Source: Rubrobacter sp. (GTDB taxonomy: Bacteria > Actinomycetota > Rubrobacteria > Rubrobacterales > Rubrobacteraceae). From it: a stretch of DNA of 37,582 bases. The notes under the pieces were generated by a model. That model had not been told where the DNA came from and did not search any database. It saw nothing but the letters and a program-made list of their open reading frames with translations. The stretch spans positions 1 through 37,582 of the forward strand of contig JACCWD010000136.1 in the NCBI GenBank assembly GCA_013697825.1. The letters are read 5' to 3'. This document shows, piece by piece, positions 15,751 through 23,444 of this stretch (position 1 is its first letter; each line of letters starts with the position of its first letter). Made by a program: the position numbers and the translations under genes.

Positions 15751-16857
15751 ATGAAAATCTTCGAGAGGCTGGAGGAGTACCGCTACGAGCAGGCCGTGTT
15801 CTGCCACGACACCTCCACGGGCCTGAAAGCCATAATCTGCATCCACAACACGACCCTCGGCCCCGCCCTCGGCGGATGCCGGATGTACCCGTACGCGGAT
15901 GAAGAAGCAGCCATAAACGACGCCCTCCGACTCGCACGGGGCATGACATACAAAGCGGCGGCGAGTGGCCTCAACCTCGGCGGCGGGAAGTCCGTCATCA
16001 TCGGCGACCCGCACAAGGACAAGTCGGAGGCTCTCTTCCGATCCTTCGGAAGGTACATCGAGACTTTGGGAGGCCGGTACATCACCGCCGAGGACGTCGG
16101 GACGACGACCGAGGACATGGTGAACATACAGGTCGAGAGTTCGTTCGTCGTCGGGGTGGACAAGACGTATGGAGGCTCGGGCGACCCTTCGCCGTTCACC
16201 GCGCTCGGGGTTTTCCAGGGGATGAAGGCTTGCGCGGAGGACAAGTTCGGTTCCATCTCGCTGGAAGGGAAGACCGTCGCCGTGCAGGGACTCGGGCATG
16301 TCGGATATTACCTTTGCGAGCTTTTGCATGGGGACGGCGCGAACCTCGTCGTGACGGACATCCGGAAGGAGAACGTCGAGCGGGTCGTCGGCGAGTTCGG
16401 GGCGAAGGCGGTTTCGCCGGACGAGATCATGTCGGTCGAGTGCGACGTGTTCGCTCCATGCGCCCTCGGCGGCATCCTCGACGACGAGTCCATCTCGAAG
16501 CTCCGATGCGCCGTCATCGCGGGCGCGGCGAACAACGTTCTTTTGGAACCCCGCCACGGAGAATCCCTCGCCGAGCGGGGCATCCTTTACGCGCCGGACT
16601 ACGTCATAAACGCGGGCGGCCTCATAAACGTCGCCGACGAGCTCGAGGGGTACAACGAGACCCGCTCGACGCGGCGTGTCATGGGGATATACGAGTCGGT
16701 GAAGAGGATCATCGCGATCTCGAAGCGCGACGTAGCCCCGCCCCAGACCGCCGCCGACACCCTCGCCCTCGAACGCATTGACGAGATGAACTCGATGGTG
16801 CGACTCCATACGGGGCATCCTTACGGGCAACTCAAGCGCCAGCGGGAAACGCTTTAA
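15751..16857 (+). CDS. Leucine/branched-chain amino acid dehydrogenase
   Basis: A 368-aa Glu/Leu/Phe/Val dehydrogenase that oxidatively deaminates branched-chain amino acids to 2-keto acids with NAD+. The start ATG 15751 has AAAGGAG nine bases upstream. The family opening is clear ([20 protein letters not shown]). Catalytic lysines K68 (GMTYKAA) and K80 ([15 protein letters not shown]) are present, as is the Rossmann loop [11 protein letters not shown]. The substrate pocket ([10 protein letters not shown]) is typical of leucine/valine enzymes. Branched-chain breakdown yields propionyl-CoA and acetyl-CoA, so a link to the nearby carboxylase is plausible but not shown. TAGAAT at 15705-15710 may be its -10. 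Confidence 0.9.
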   Translation: MKIFERLEEYRYEQAVFCHDTSTGLKAIICIHNTTLGPALGGCRMYPYADEEAAINDALRLARGMTYKAAASGLNLGGGKSVIIGDPHKDKSEALFRSFGRYIETLGGRYITAEDVGTTTEDMVNIQVESSFVVGVDKTYGGSGDPSPFTALGVFQGMKACAEDKFGSISLEGKTVAVQGLGHVGYYLCELLHGDGANLVVTDIRKENVERVVGEFGAKAVSPDEIMSVECDVFAPCALGGILDDESISKLRCAVIAGAANNVLLEPRHGESLAERGILYAPDYVINAGGLINVADELEGYNETRSTRRVMGIYESVKRIIAISKRDVAPPQTAADTLALERIDEMNSMVRLHTGHPYGQLKRQRETL

Positions 16858-17235
16858 GGGACTTCAGAATTTTCCTGAAACCTCTCGAAAGTCGGGAGTC
16901 GGGGAATACCGAAAGCCGAAAAGGCGCGGCCATGCGATGAACCACGGAGGGATACCGTTCGCCGAGCTTGCCCGGTGGACTCTCTCGCCGCATCCACCCT
17001 GACTCCCGAAGCGAGCGAAGCGGAACACACAGCGACGCGCCTCCCGCCCGGCGCGGCCGGAGAAGACCGCAACGCCCTCGCGGGGCCGATCGGCGACCGC
17101 CTCTTCTCCGCGGGGGAGGCCACGAGCCGGGAGTATCCCGCGACGGCGCATGGGGGTACTTCTCCGGTGGGAGGTCTCCGGTGGGAGGGCGCCGGATTTC
17201 CTCGTCGCAATAAAATGATACTCTTTCGGCTCATA
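16858..17235. other. Intergenic region upstream of the cobalamin riboswitch, with a 14-bp tandem duplication
   Basis: No convincing gene. It holds a GCGAGCGAAGCGG patch of the kind found in other intergenic repeats here, and a perfect 14-bp tandem duplication TCTCCGGTGGGAGG at 17161-17174 and 17175-17188. TAAAAT at 17211-17216 and GATACT at 17217-17222 are candidate -10 elements for the riboswitch transcript. Confidence 0.45.
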
Positions 17236-17405
17236 CGCAAGGTGCCGTGGCAAAGGGAATCCGGTGCGAAGCCGGAGCGGTCCCGCCACTGTGAGCGGCG
17301 AGATGGATTTTGTCCGGGAGGCTTCCGAGCCTCCGGCCACTGAGGGAACTCGGGAAGGCCGACGAAGACATCGTTCGAGCCGCGAGCCAGGAAACCTGGC
17401 CCGGC
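17236..17405 (+). ncRNA. Cobalamin (B12) riboswitch
   Basis: The conserved blocks of the adenosylcobalamin riboswitch appear in order: GGTGCCG near 17241, AAAGGGAATCCGGTGCGAAG with GCCGGAGCGGTCCCGCCACT (about 17252-17290), a variable arm, GGGAAGGCCG (about 17352), and the B12 box GAGCCAGGAAACCTGGC (17384-17400). It lies in the leader of the BtuF-like gene, so B12 should lower its expression. Boundaries are approximate. Confidence 0.93.
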
Positions 17406-17470
17406 GCCCATAGACCATAGACTCTTCGAGGAGGGAGCCGGTTCCATGGACGCCACAGGATTCCTTTAAT

Positions 17471-17519
17471 AAACCTCCCAGTTCGACCGGGGCTTTTTCC
17501 AATTTACACAGGGAGGTTT
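17471..17519 (+). promoter_or_regulatory. Shine-Dalgarno-sequestering hairpin of the riboswitch
   Basis: AAACCTCCC (17471-17479) pairs perfectly with GGGAGGTTT (17511-17519), which contains the ribosome-binding site five bases before the GTG at 17524. Formation of this helix would block initiation, so the riboswitch probably acts on translation. There is no U-rich terminator after it. Confidence 0.7.
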
Positions 17520-17523
17520 CACC

Positions 17524-18498
17524 GTGCGGAAGACTTTTCGCGCCATTTTCTACGCCGCGATAATGCTCGCTGCGATGACGTTCGTTTCAGCCTGCGCCGG
17601 AGGCACGTCCGGAGAGGGGACCGAAGGGGACGGGGGTTCCGAGACGACGATGTCTTCGGGGGATCCGGAGGCGGCGGGGTACCCCGTCGAGATCACCGAC
17701 TCGCTCGGGCGCGAGGTCACGATCGACTCCGAGCCGGAGAACATCGCCTCGATGGCCCCGAGCGTGACGGAGACGCTCTTCGCGGTCGGGGCCGGGGAGA
17801 AGGTCGTCGGGGTTACGACGGCGGACACATACCCCGAGGAAGTCGAAGAGATCGAGAAGATCGGGGACTTCCAGCAAGTCAACGTCGAGAAGCTCCTCGA
17901 ACTCGACACCGACCTCCTCTTCCACTCATACGACTCGACGACCCGCGAAGTCGCCGAAGACCTCGAAGAACAAACGAACGCCGATGTCGTCGTCGTCAAC
18001 CCGCAAACGCTCGACGAGGTCGTGGCGAGCATGGAGCTCGTGGGGAGCGCCGCCGGGGAGCCGGAGGCGGGGCGCGAACTCGAACAGGAACTCCGCTCCG
18101 ACCTCGAAGAAATATCGGCGGCGGTCGAGGGCGAGCCGGAGCCAACGGTATTCTACGAGGTCTTCAACGACCCGCTCCAGACCGTCGGGCCGGGCAGCTT
18201 CGTCCACGACGGACTGGTTTTGGCGGGAGCGGAGAACATCGCCGCCGACACGAACGAGGGCTATCCGACGTATTCCGCCGAGACGGTCATAGAACGCGAC
18301 CCGGAGTTCTATTTCATCGGCGAATCCGTCGGCATCACCCCCGAGGACGTGGCCGAGCGCCCCGGCTATTCATCCCTCACCGCCGTTGAGGAGGATAACG
18401 TCGTCGCGGTGGACGACGCCTCGCTGAGCCGTCCGGGGCCGCGCATCACCGAGGCCATACGCGAGGTCGCCGAGGAGATGCACCCGGAGGCTTTTTAA
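17524..18498 (+). CDS. btuF: ABC transporter substrate-binding lipoprotein, probable vitamin B12 binder
   Basis: A 324-aa extracellular lipoprotein: a basic start, a hydrophobic signal segment (AIFYAAIMLAAMTF) and lipobox cysteine C24 (FVSAC). An acidic Gly/Ser/Glu linker follows. The periplasmic-binding fold is of the BtuF/FhuD class: VTIDSEPENIASMAPSVTET, then FAVGAGEKVVGVTTADTYPE, a long bridging helix, and RPGPRITEAIREVAEEMHPE at the end. The B12 riboswitch directly upstream makes cobalamin or a precursor the likely ligand. The start is GTG 17524 with GGGAGG six bases upstream. No permease or ATPase gene follows, so it must use components encoded elsewhere. Confidence 0.85.
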   Translation: MRKTFRAIFYAAIMLAAMTFVSACAGGTSGEGTEGDGGSETTMSSGDPEAAGYPVEITDSLGREVTIDSEPENIASMAPSVTETLFAVGAGEKVVGVTTADTYPEEVEEIEKIGDFQQVNVEKLLELDTDLLFHSYDSTTREVAEDLEEQTNADVVVVNPQTLDEVVASMELVGSAAGEPEAGRELEQELRSDLEEISAAVEGEPEPTVFYEVFNDPLQTVGPGSFVHDGLVLAGAENIAADTNEGYPTYSAETVIERDPEFYFIGESVGITPEDVAERPGYSSLTAVEEDNVVAVDDASLSRPGPRITEAIREVAEEMHPEAF

Positions 18499-18594
18499 GT
18501 GTCGTGACTCGGGAGGCTCTCGCTTCGGGAGTGGGGAGTCGGGAAAGGCAATTCGACTCCCGCGTTCTTTCACGAGTGGGACGGGGAGCTTTCT

Positions 18595-18936
18595 TTACAG
18601 CTCGAAGAGATAGCGGAGTACGTGCCGGACGCGGTCGAGAGTCTCTGGCGAAACGGCGCCGAAGCGATGGGCCAAGCGTTCGATCGAGACGGACTTCACG
18701 CCCTCGCACTTCGCGTAGCTAACTGCATCCAGTCCGCTGCCGCCCGGCTCGACCTCGACGTGCAATGGCAACCCGCGATATGCGGTGGTTATGGGAACCA
18801 CGACAACGACACTTCCGGGGCCGGAATTGAGCATGTCGGACGACACCACAACGGCGGGCCGCCGATGCCCTTGCTCGCGCCCGATGGGAACGCCGAAGTC
18901 AACGAGCCAGACATCGCCGCGGCGCGGCCCGGTCAA
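18595..18936 (-). CDS. mazF: MazF-family endoribonuclease toxin
   Basis: A 113-aa MazF/PemK-fold protein: RRGDVWLVDFGVPIGREQGH, then RRPAVVVSSD, then VVVVPITTAYRGLPLHVEVE and the closing SPETLDRVRHVLRYLFEL. Members cleave mRNA or structured RNA at short motifs. The start is TTG 18936, overlapping the antitoxin stop by four bases (TTGA), which indicates translational coupling. Length is normal and no lesion is seen. It converges with the btuF-like gene. Confidence 0.9.
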   Translation of the reverse strand: MTGPRRGDVWLVDFGVPIGREQGHRRPAVVVSSDMLNSGPGSVVVVVPITTAYRGLPLHVEVEPGGSGLDAVSYAKCEGVKSVSIERLAHRFGAVSPETLDRVRHVLRYLFEL

Positions 18937-19172
18937 TCCGAACCGTCCCGCAGCGCTTCAGACTCACCCTCTCGCTCGGCCTCGATGCGCGCCCATTCCT
19001 CCGGATTTCGCCGAAGCTCGGCGTATCTTTGGTTCGTCCGCTCCCAGAACACTTTGCGCTCATACTCCGCAATCGCCTCCTCGACGACGGCTTGCATCTG
19101 CTTGCCCGTCATCTCCGCGATCGCTTTCACCCTGTCTTTGGTCGAATCCGCTATTCGTATCGTGGTGCTCAT
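18933..19172 (-). CDS. Ribbon-helix-helix antitoxin of the MazF toxin
   Basis: A 79-aa antitoxin: MSTTIRIADSTKDRVKAIAE is the ribbon-helix-helix start, and MTGKQMQAVVEEAIAEYERK the second helix. A charged tail (WARIEAEREGESEALRDGSD) would occupy the MazF active surface. ATG 19172 is preceded by a weak GAGG. Upstream, GTAGA (19193-19197) and TCTAC (19205-19209) form an inverted repeat with a further GGTAGAT nearby, a likely operator for autoregulation. Fold and coupling support the pairing; the protein is of RHH type rather than classical AbrB-type MazE. Confidence 0.85.
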   Translation of the reverse strand: MSTTIRIADSTKDRVKAIAEMTGKQMQAVVEEAIAEYERKVFWERTNQRYAELRRNPEEWARIEAEREGESEALRDGSD

Positions 19173-19197
19173 GCCTCAAAATCTACCATTCAGTAGA

Positions 19198-19365
19198 CTA
19201 ATGATCTACCGCGTTATCGAGTCCGGCCTCGCGGGCGATGCGGGCGGCTTCTTTGCGGTCGGCGACTTGCAGCCTGGCGAGGATGTTCGAGACATAGTTG
19301 GCGACGGTTTGCCGCTCAGGGAGAGGAGGGCGGCTATCTCGGGATTCGAGGCTCCTTTCGCTCGA
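19198..19365 (-). pseudogene. Remnant of a LuxR-type helix-turn-helix response regulator
   Basis: The minus strand encodes ANYVSNILARLQVADRKEAA then RIAREAGLDNAVDH, the end of a NarL/LuxR DNA-binding domain. The first half of the domain, ASNPEIAALLSLS, is in another frame, with one surplus base before the QTVANYVSN part. The receiver domain and everything before about 19365 are missing. It is a fragment with a frameshift between MazE and panC. Confidence 0.7.
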
Positions 19366-19442
19366 TTGACTATGGCGAAAGGAACGATACCCGCGGCGCA
19401 TTCCCGGGAGAAAGAGTGGACGCTTCCCGAACTTCGGGAACT

Positions 19443-20336
19443 TTATTCGGAGCGGACGAAAGGAAGCGCGATGTTGTCTATGAGCCGCACACTCCCCACA
19501 CGAGCCGCGATGAGAATGCGAGCAGAACGCTCCCCGAGGCTTTCGAGGGCTTCGAGCGTCTCCGCGTCCACGACGGCGACGTATTTCGGCTCCACGAGCG
19601 GCTCACCGTCAAGCACCCCACGCATCCGGCGGAGGATGGTCGAGACATCTTTTTCACCGTCCGCGGCGAGCTTCGCGCCCGCTTCGAGGCTCCGGTGGAG
19701 GACGGTCGCCGCTTCCCTTTCTTCGCTTCCGAGGTTCGCGTTTCGGCTGCTCATGGCGAGTCCGTCCGACTCTCGCACGGTCGGGCATCCGACGATTTCG
19801 ACACCCATGTGAAGCTCCCGTGCCATCCTCCCGATGACTTTGAGTTGCTGGAAATCCTTCTCGCCGAAGTACGCCCGATGCGGAACCGCCGCGCCCATGA
19901 GCATCGCCACGACGGTAGCGACGCCCCGGAAATGTCCGGGGCGGTCTTTCCCCTCGAAGACATCGCCGAGCCGCCCAGCTTCGACGAATGTCCGCTCGCC
20001 GGATGAGAGGTCGGTCGAACCTTCACCATACATCTCCGCGACTCCGGGGGCGAAGATGGCGTCGCATCCCGCCTCCGAGAGGAGTTCGCGGTCGTTTTCG
20101 AGGTTTCGCGGGTATGTGTCGAAATCCTCGCCCGCGCCGAATTGCGTCGGGTTCACGAAGACGGAGACTATGACTTTGCCGCACTCGCTCCGCGCCTTCC
20201 GGACGAGGGAGAGGTGTCCTTCGTGGAGCGCGCCCATCGTCGGCACGAGGCCGACCGTTTTCCCGGCGGCTCGCCACTCGTATGAGAGGGCGCGTATTTC
20301 GTCGGGGGTTCGGGCGACGAGGGCTTCATCCACCAT
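19443..20336 (-). CDS. panC: Pantothenate synthetase
   Basis: A 297-aa ATP-dependent ligase joining pantoate and beta-alanine, the last step to vitamin B5. The family signatures are present: GLVPTMGALHEGHLSLV (29-45), VSVFVNPTQFGAGEDFDTYP, the FRGVATVV and GEKDFQQL substrate and nucleotide segments, and the SDGLAMSSRN loop. Length is normal. The start at 20336 overlaps the end of panB by 11 bases, so translation is coupled to panB. Confidence 0.95.
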   Translation of the reverse strand: MVDEALVARTPDEIRALSYEWRAAGKTVGLVPTMGALHEGHLSLVRKARSECGKVIVSVFVNPTQFGAGEDFDTYPRNLENDRELLSEAGCDAIFAPGVAEMYGEGSTDLSSGERTFVEAGRLGDVFEGKDRPGHFRGVATVVAMLMGAAVPHRAYFGEKDFQQLKVIGRMARELHMGVEIVGCPTVRESDGLAMSSRNANLGSEEREAATVLHRSLEAGAKLAADGEKDVSTILRRMRGVLDGEPLVEPKYVAVVDAETLEALESLGERSARILIAARVGSVRLIDNIALPFVRSE

Positions 20337-21174
20337 TTTCCCACCTCCGGTATTCCTCCTCGTCCATGCGCCATCCGTGTTCGGGGGCGGGGAATGCTCC
20401 GGAGCGGACTTCCTCGACGAAGCCTGCGGAGGCGTCCTTCATCGTCTCGTACACATCGGCGTATTGCTTGACGAAGCGGAAGGGCTTTTCTTCCGAGAAT
20501 CCGACGAGATCGTGCCAGACGAGAACTTGCGCGTCGCAGTGCGGCCCGGCCCCGATGCCGATGGTCGAGATGGCGAGTTCGGCGGTCGTCCTCTTCGCCA
20601 CCTCCGTCGGCACGACTTCGAGGACGACGGCGAACGCCCCCGCGTCCTCGAGCCTCTTCGCGTCTTCGAGGAGGCGCGTCGCCGCCTCGGTGGACTTTCC
20701 TTGAACGACACCCTCGAAGCGGCCCGCTGACTGCGGCGTGTACCCGAGATGCCCGACGACGGGAACCCCCATCTCGACGAGGACGCGGGCGGCGGCGAGG
20801 GTACCCTCCCCCGCCCGTTCGAGCTTTATGGCGGAAGCTCCGGCGCGCATGAGCATCGAGGCGTTCTCGACCGCCCGCTCGACGGTCGCGAATCCGCCGA
20901 AGGGAATGTCCGAGACGACCGGGGTTTCGGGGTGCGAGGAATTCTTTACGCCCCGGACGACCGCCCCCGTATGATGGAGCATCGCGTCCATCGTGACCGG
21001 CACCGTTCCGTCGTGGCCGAGGATGGCGTTTCCCATGGAGTCTCCGACGAGGAGGATGTCGGCTCCGGCGTCGCATGAAAGGGTGGCGGAGGGCGCGTCG
21101 TAAAGGGAGATCATGGCGAGCTTCTCGGATTTTTGCTTTGCGTGGGCGAAGAGTCTCGTGAGGGAAGTATTCAT
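20326..21174 (-). CDS. panB: 3-methyl-2-oxobutanoate hydroxymethyltransferase
   Basis: A 282-aa enzyme transferring a hydroxymethyl group from methylene-THF to ketoisovalerate to give ketopantoate. Visible features: MISLYDAPSATL, the metal-binding VGDSMGN (43-49), AIKLERAG, GHLGYTPQSA and the catalytic-region LEVVPTEVAKRTT. ATG 21174 lacks a ribosome-binding site; TATAAT lies nine bases upstream, so the transcript may be leaderless. It leads the panB-panC operon. The panD function is not in the window. Confidence 0.95.
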   Translation of the reverse strand: MNTSLTRLFAHAKQKSEKLAMISLYDAPSATLSCDAGADILLVGDSMGNAILGHDGTVPVTMDAMLHHTGAVVRGVKNSSHPETPVVSDIPFGGFATVERAVENASMLMRAGASAIKLERAGEGTLAAARVLVEMGVPVVGHLGYTPQSAGRFEGVVQGKSTEAATRLLEDAKRLEDAGAFAVVLEVVPTEVAKRTTAELAISTIGIGAGPHCDAQVLVWHDLVGFSEEKPFRFVKQYADVYETMKDASAGFVEEVRSGAFPAPEHGWRMDEEEYRRWENGG

Positions 21175-21224
21175 AGTCGGAGGATTATAAAGCGTTTTCC
21201 GGCCGCGCCGGAGAACGCGCTTTC

Positions 21225-21254
21225 AGCTTTTGGCTGTCAGCCGTTAGCAAAAAT
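21225..21254. repeat. Copy of the AGCTTTTGGCTG-type intergenic repeat
   Basis: AGCTTTTGGCTGTCAGCC followed by GTTAGCAAAAAT. GGCT and AGCC can pair, with a T-run on one side and an A-run on the other, like a small bidirectional terminator. Related copies are at 28656, 29266 and 31920. Here it lies between the divergent panB and oxidase genes. Confidence 0.6.
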
Positions 21255-21306
21255 ATGGGGAGGCGGCATGGTATCGTGTTCCGAACCGGGTGAAGGAGGA
21301 GGCCGT

Positions 21307-22662
21307 ATGGATTTGATCGCATCCCTCGAAGGGATCGTCGGGGAGCGGGTGTCCACGACCGCCGAGGTTCTCGACAAACACAGCCGAGACTTTGCGTACC
21401 ACGCGCCGAAGCGACCGGACGCCGTCGTGTTTCCGAAGAGCGCGGACGAGGTTCGGGGGGTTCTCCGGTTCGCCGACGAGAATGGCATACCCGTCGTGCC
21501 GTTTGGGGAGGGGAGCAGTTTGGAGGGGAGCGTGGTTCCGATCCGAGGCGGCATGAGCCTCGACCTCTCGCTCATGGACGAGGTTCTCGAAATACGTCCC
21601 GATGATTTCATCGCCCGCGTTCAGCCGGGGGTGGCGCATGGGAAATTAAATGGGGCGCTTCGGGAATACGGCCTTCATTTTCCCGTGGATCCCGGCTGGG
21701 ACGCTTCGCTCGGGGGCATGTGCGGGACGAATGCGAGTGGGACGAACGCGGTGAGGTACGGGGTTATGCGGGATCAGGTTTTGGGACTCACGGTCGTCCT
21801 CGCCGACGGCTCTTTTATGGGGACGGGGAGCCTCGCCATGAAGTCGTCCGCCGGGTATAACCTCACCTCCCTCTTCGTCGGGTCGGAGGGGACGCTCGGG
21901 GTGTTCACGGAGATCGTGGTACGGCTTTATCCGATCCCGGAGAAGACGGTCGCGGCACGGGCCGTGTTCCCGAGCGTCGAGGCGGCGGGGCGGGCGGCGA
22001 TCGCGGTGATCCGGACGGGCATGCAAATCGGTCGCGTGGAGCTCGTGGACGAGCGCACGATAAAGGCCGTGAACATATTCAAAGGCACGCGATACATCGA
22101 AGAGCCGACCCTCTTCCTCGAATTCAGCGGAAACGAGGCCGGAGTCGAAAGCGATGTCGAAAAAGCCCGCGAAGCCGCGAACCTCGAAGGATGCCGCGCC
22201 TTCGACTTCGAGGAGGACGAGGCGGGCATCGAGAAACTCTGGGAGGCTCGCCACGAGGCCGCGCTCGCCATCGTCACCGCTTCTCCGGGGAAGCTCGTGA
22301 TGTCCACCGACGTATGAGTTCCCATATCCGCATTGCCGGACGCGCTCCGAAACGCCCGCGAAACTATCGCCTCGCGGGGCATCGACGGCGCCATCCTCGG
22401 CCACGTCGGGGACGGAAACTACCACGCCGTGTTCATGCTCGACGCGAAGGACGAAGCGGACATCGAGCGAGCGAAGGCGGTGAACGCGGAGATCGTCCGG
22501 TACGCGCTCGAACGGGGCGGGACATGCACCGGCGAGCATGGCGTCGGCTTCGGGAAGAAGGAGCATCTCGAAGCCGAGCATGGAGACTCCATACCCTTCA
22601 TGCGAAAGCTCAAAAACATGGCCGACCCGAACGGCATCATGAACCCGGGGAAGCTGTTTTGA
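21307..22662 (+). pseudogene. FAD-linked D-lactate/glycolate oxidase (GlcD/LDHD type) with in-frame TGA
   Basis: From ATG 21307 (GGAGGAGG upstream) the frame encodes 451 codons, close to a full-length family member. The FAD-binding part reads VVPFGEGSSLEGSVVPI and GMCGTNASGTNAVRYG, and the cap and C-terminal parts follow (GHVGDGNYHAVFML, CTGEHGVGFGKKEHL). A TGA at 22315-22317 falls at MSTDV-stop-VPISALPD, where homologues commonly read TDVCVPISRLPE. The stop therefore replaces a conserved cysteine codon and the frame continues unchanged. A single TGC-to-TGA change, a sequencing error or selenocysteine insertion would explain it. I see no strong bacterial SECIS after the TGA. If not recoded, the product loses its last quarter and is probably inactive. 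Confidence 0.8.
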
Positions 22663-22700
22663 GGATAAACTCGGTTCGGAAGCGAAGGAAGGGAGTGGCG

Positions 22701-22940
22701 ATGGAGAGGATGAAGGTGCGCGAGGTCGTTTCGCGGGATCCGGCGGTCATGAACGGCGCGTTGGTTTTCGCCGGGACGCGCGTTCCGGTGGACATTCTCA
22801 TCGAGCATCTCGTCGGAGGCGAGGGTATGGAGGATTTCCTGGAAGGCTTTCCGAGCGTTTAGCGCGAGCAAGCGGTGGCGTATTTGGAGATGACTCCGGG
22901 CGCGGTCGAGGAGGCTCGCCTCGGTGCGCGTCCTTCTTGA
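22701..22940 (+). pseudogene. DUF433 antitoxin-like gene with an in-frame TAG
   Basis: ATG 22701 with GGGAG upstream begins a DUF433 protein: VMNGALVFAGTRVPVDILIE, then GGEGMEDFLEGFPSV, the stop TAG at 22860-22862, then REQAVAYLEMTPGAVEEARL in the same frame to TGA 22940. In homologues the position after the PSV-like segment is usually Ser or Thr, so TCG to TAG is one base. DUF433 proteins commonly precede DUF5615 PIN-like proteins as putative antitoxins. Its end overlaps the next gene by 17 bases. As written, only 53 residues are made. Confidence 0.75.
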
Positions 22941-23232
22941 CGAGCACGTCGACTGGCGGCTCTCGCGCTCCTTCGGCGAAGGTTTCGAGGTGGAGACGGT
23001 GATCCGTCGCGGGTGGGGCGGAAGAACGAACGGCGAACTCCTCGAACTCGCGCAATCGGCGGGCTTCGACGCCCTCATCACCACCGACCGGGGGGTCCCC
23101 CACCAGCAAAACCTCTCGAACTTCGATGTGGCGGTCGTGGTTTTGCGGGCGGGAAGCAACCGCCTCCGCCACCTCGCGCCAATCGTCGAGGCCGGGCGAA
23201 AAAGATGCGCTCCGCTCCACCCGACGAGATGA
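22924..23232 (+). CDS. DUF5615 PIN-like protein, putative toxin
   Basis: A 102-aa protein from GTG 22924. MRVLLDEHVDWRLSRSF is the family's acidic N-terminal strand, and FDALITTDRGVPHQQNL the second acidic motif, a PIN-like active-site layout (D6, E7, and TTDRG). It is partnered with the DUF433 gene upstream, whose amber codon would remove part of the presumed antitoxin. The toxin reading frame itself is intact. Confidence 0.8.
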   Translation: MRVLLDEHVDWRLSRSFGEGFEVETVIRRGWGGRTNGELLELAQSAGFDALITTDRGVPHQQNLSNFDVAVVVLRAGSNRLRHLAPIVEAGRKRCAPLHPTR

Positions 23233-23259
23233 CATCCCTCCCATAAAACCCGCCGCGCA

Positions 23260-23288
23260 TTGACACGCCCCTCCCCTCTCGCTACGAT
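23260..23288 (+). promoter_or_regulatory. Promoter of the BVMO operon
   Basis: TTGACA (23260-23265), spacer 17, TACGAT (23283-23288). The -35 is a consensus match. Transcription from about 23295 leaves a 150-base leader containing a TGGGC-TTCG-GCCCA hairpin and a GCATG-GCG-CATGC hairpin. I do not recognise a known riboswitch in it. Confidence 0.7.
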
Positions 23289-23444
23289 CCTCACGTGGGC
23301 TTCGGCCCATCGTGGCCGCGGGGAAAGGTCGTAAACATGAAGCATGGCGCATGCGGGCGCTCGCCACCCGTGACGAAGAAAGGTGCGTTCGTCCTCGGGG
23401 TGGATGGCGGGGTTTTATGGGCGGCATGTGAAAAGGAGGAGAAC

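Noticed and set aside
16864-17502. Open frames on the minus strand over the riboswitch
   Set aside because: They are antisense to a clear structured RNA and have no domain.
22315-22375. A bacterial SECIS element proving selenocysteine
   Set aside because: Only a 4-bp stem with a CGCGC loop is visible; not enough to claim recoding.
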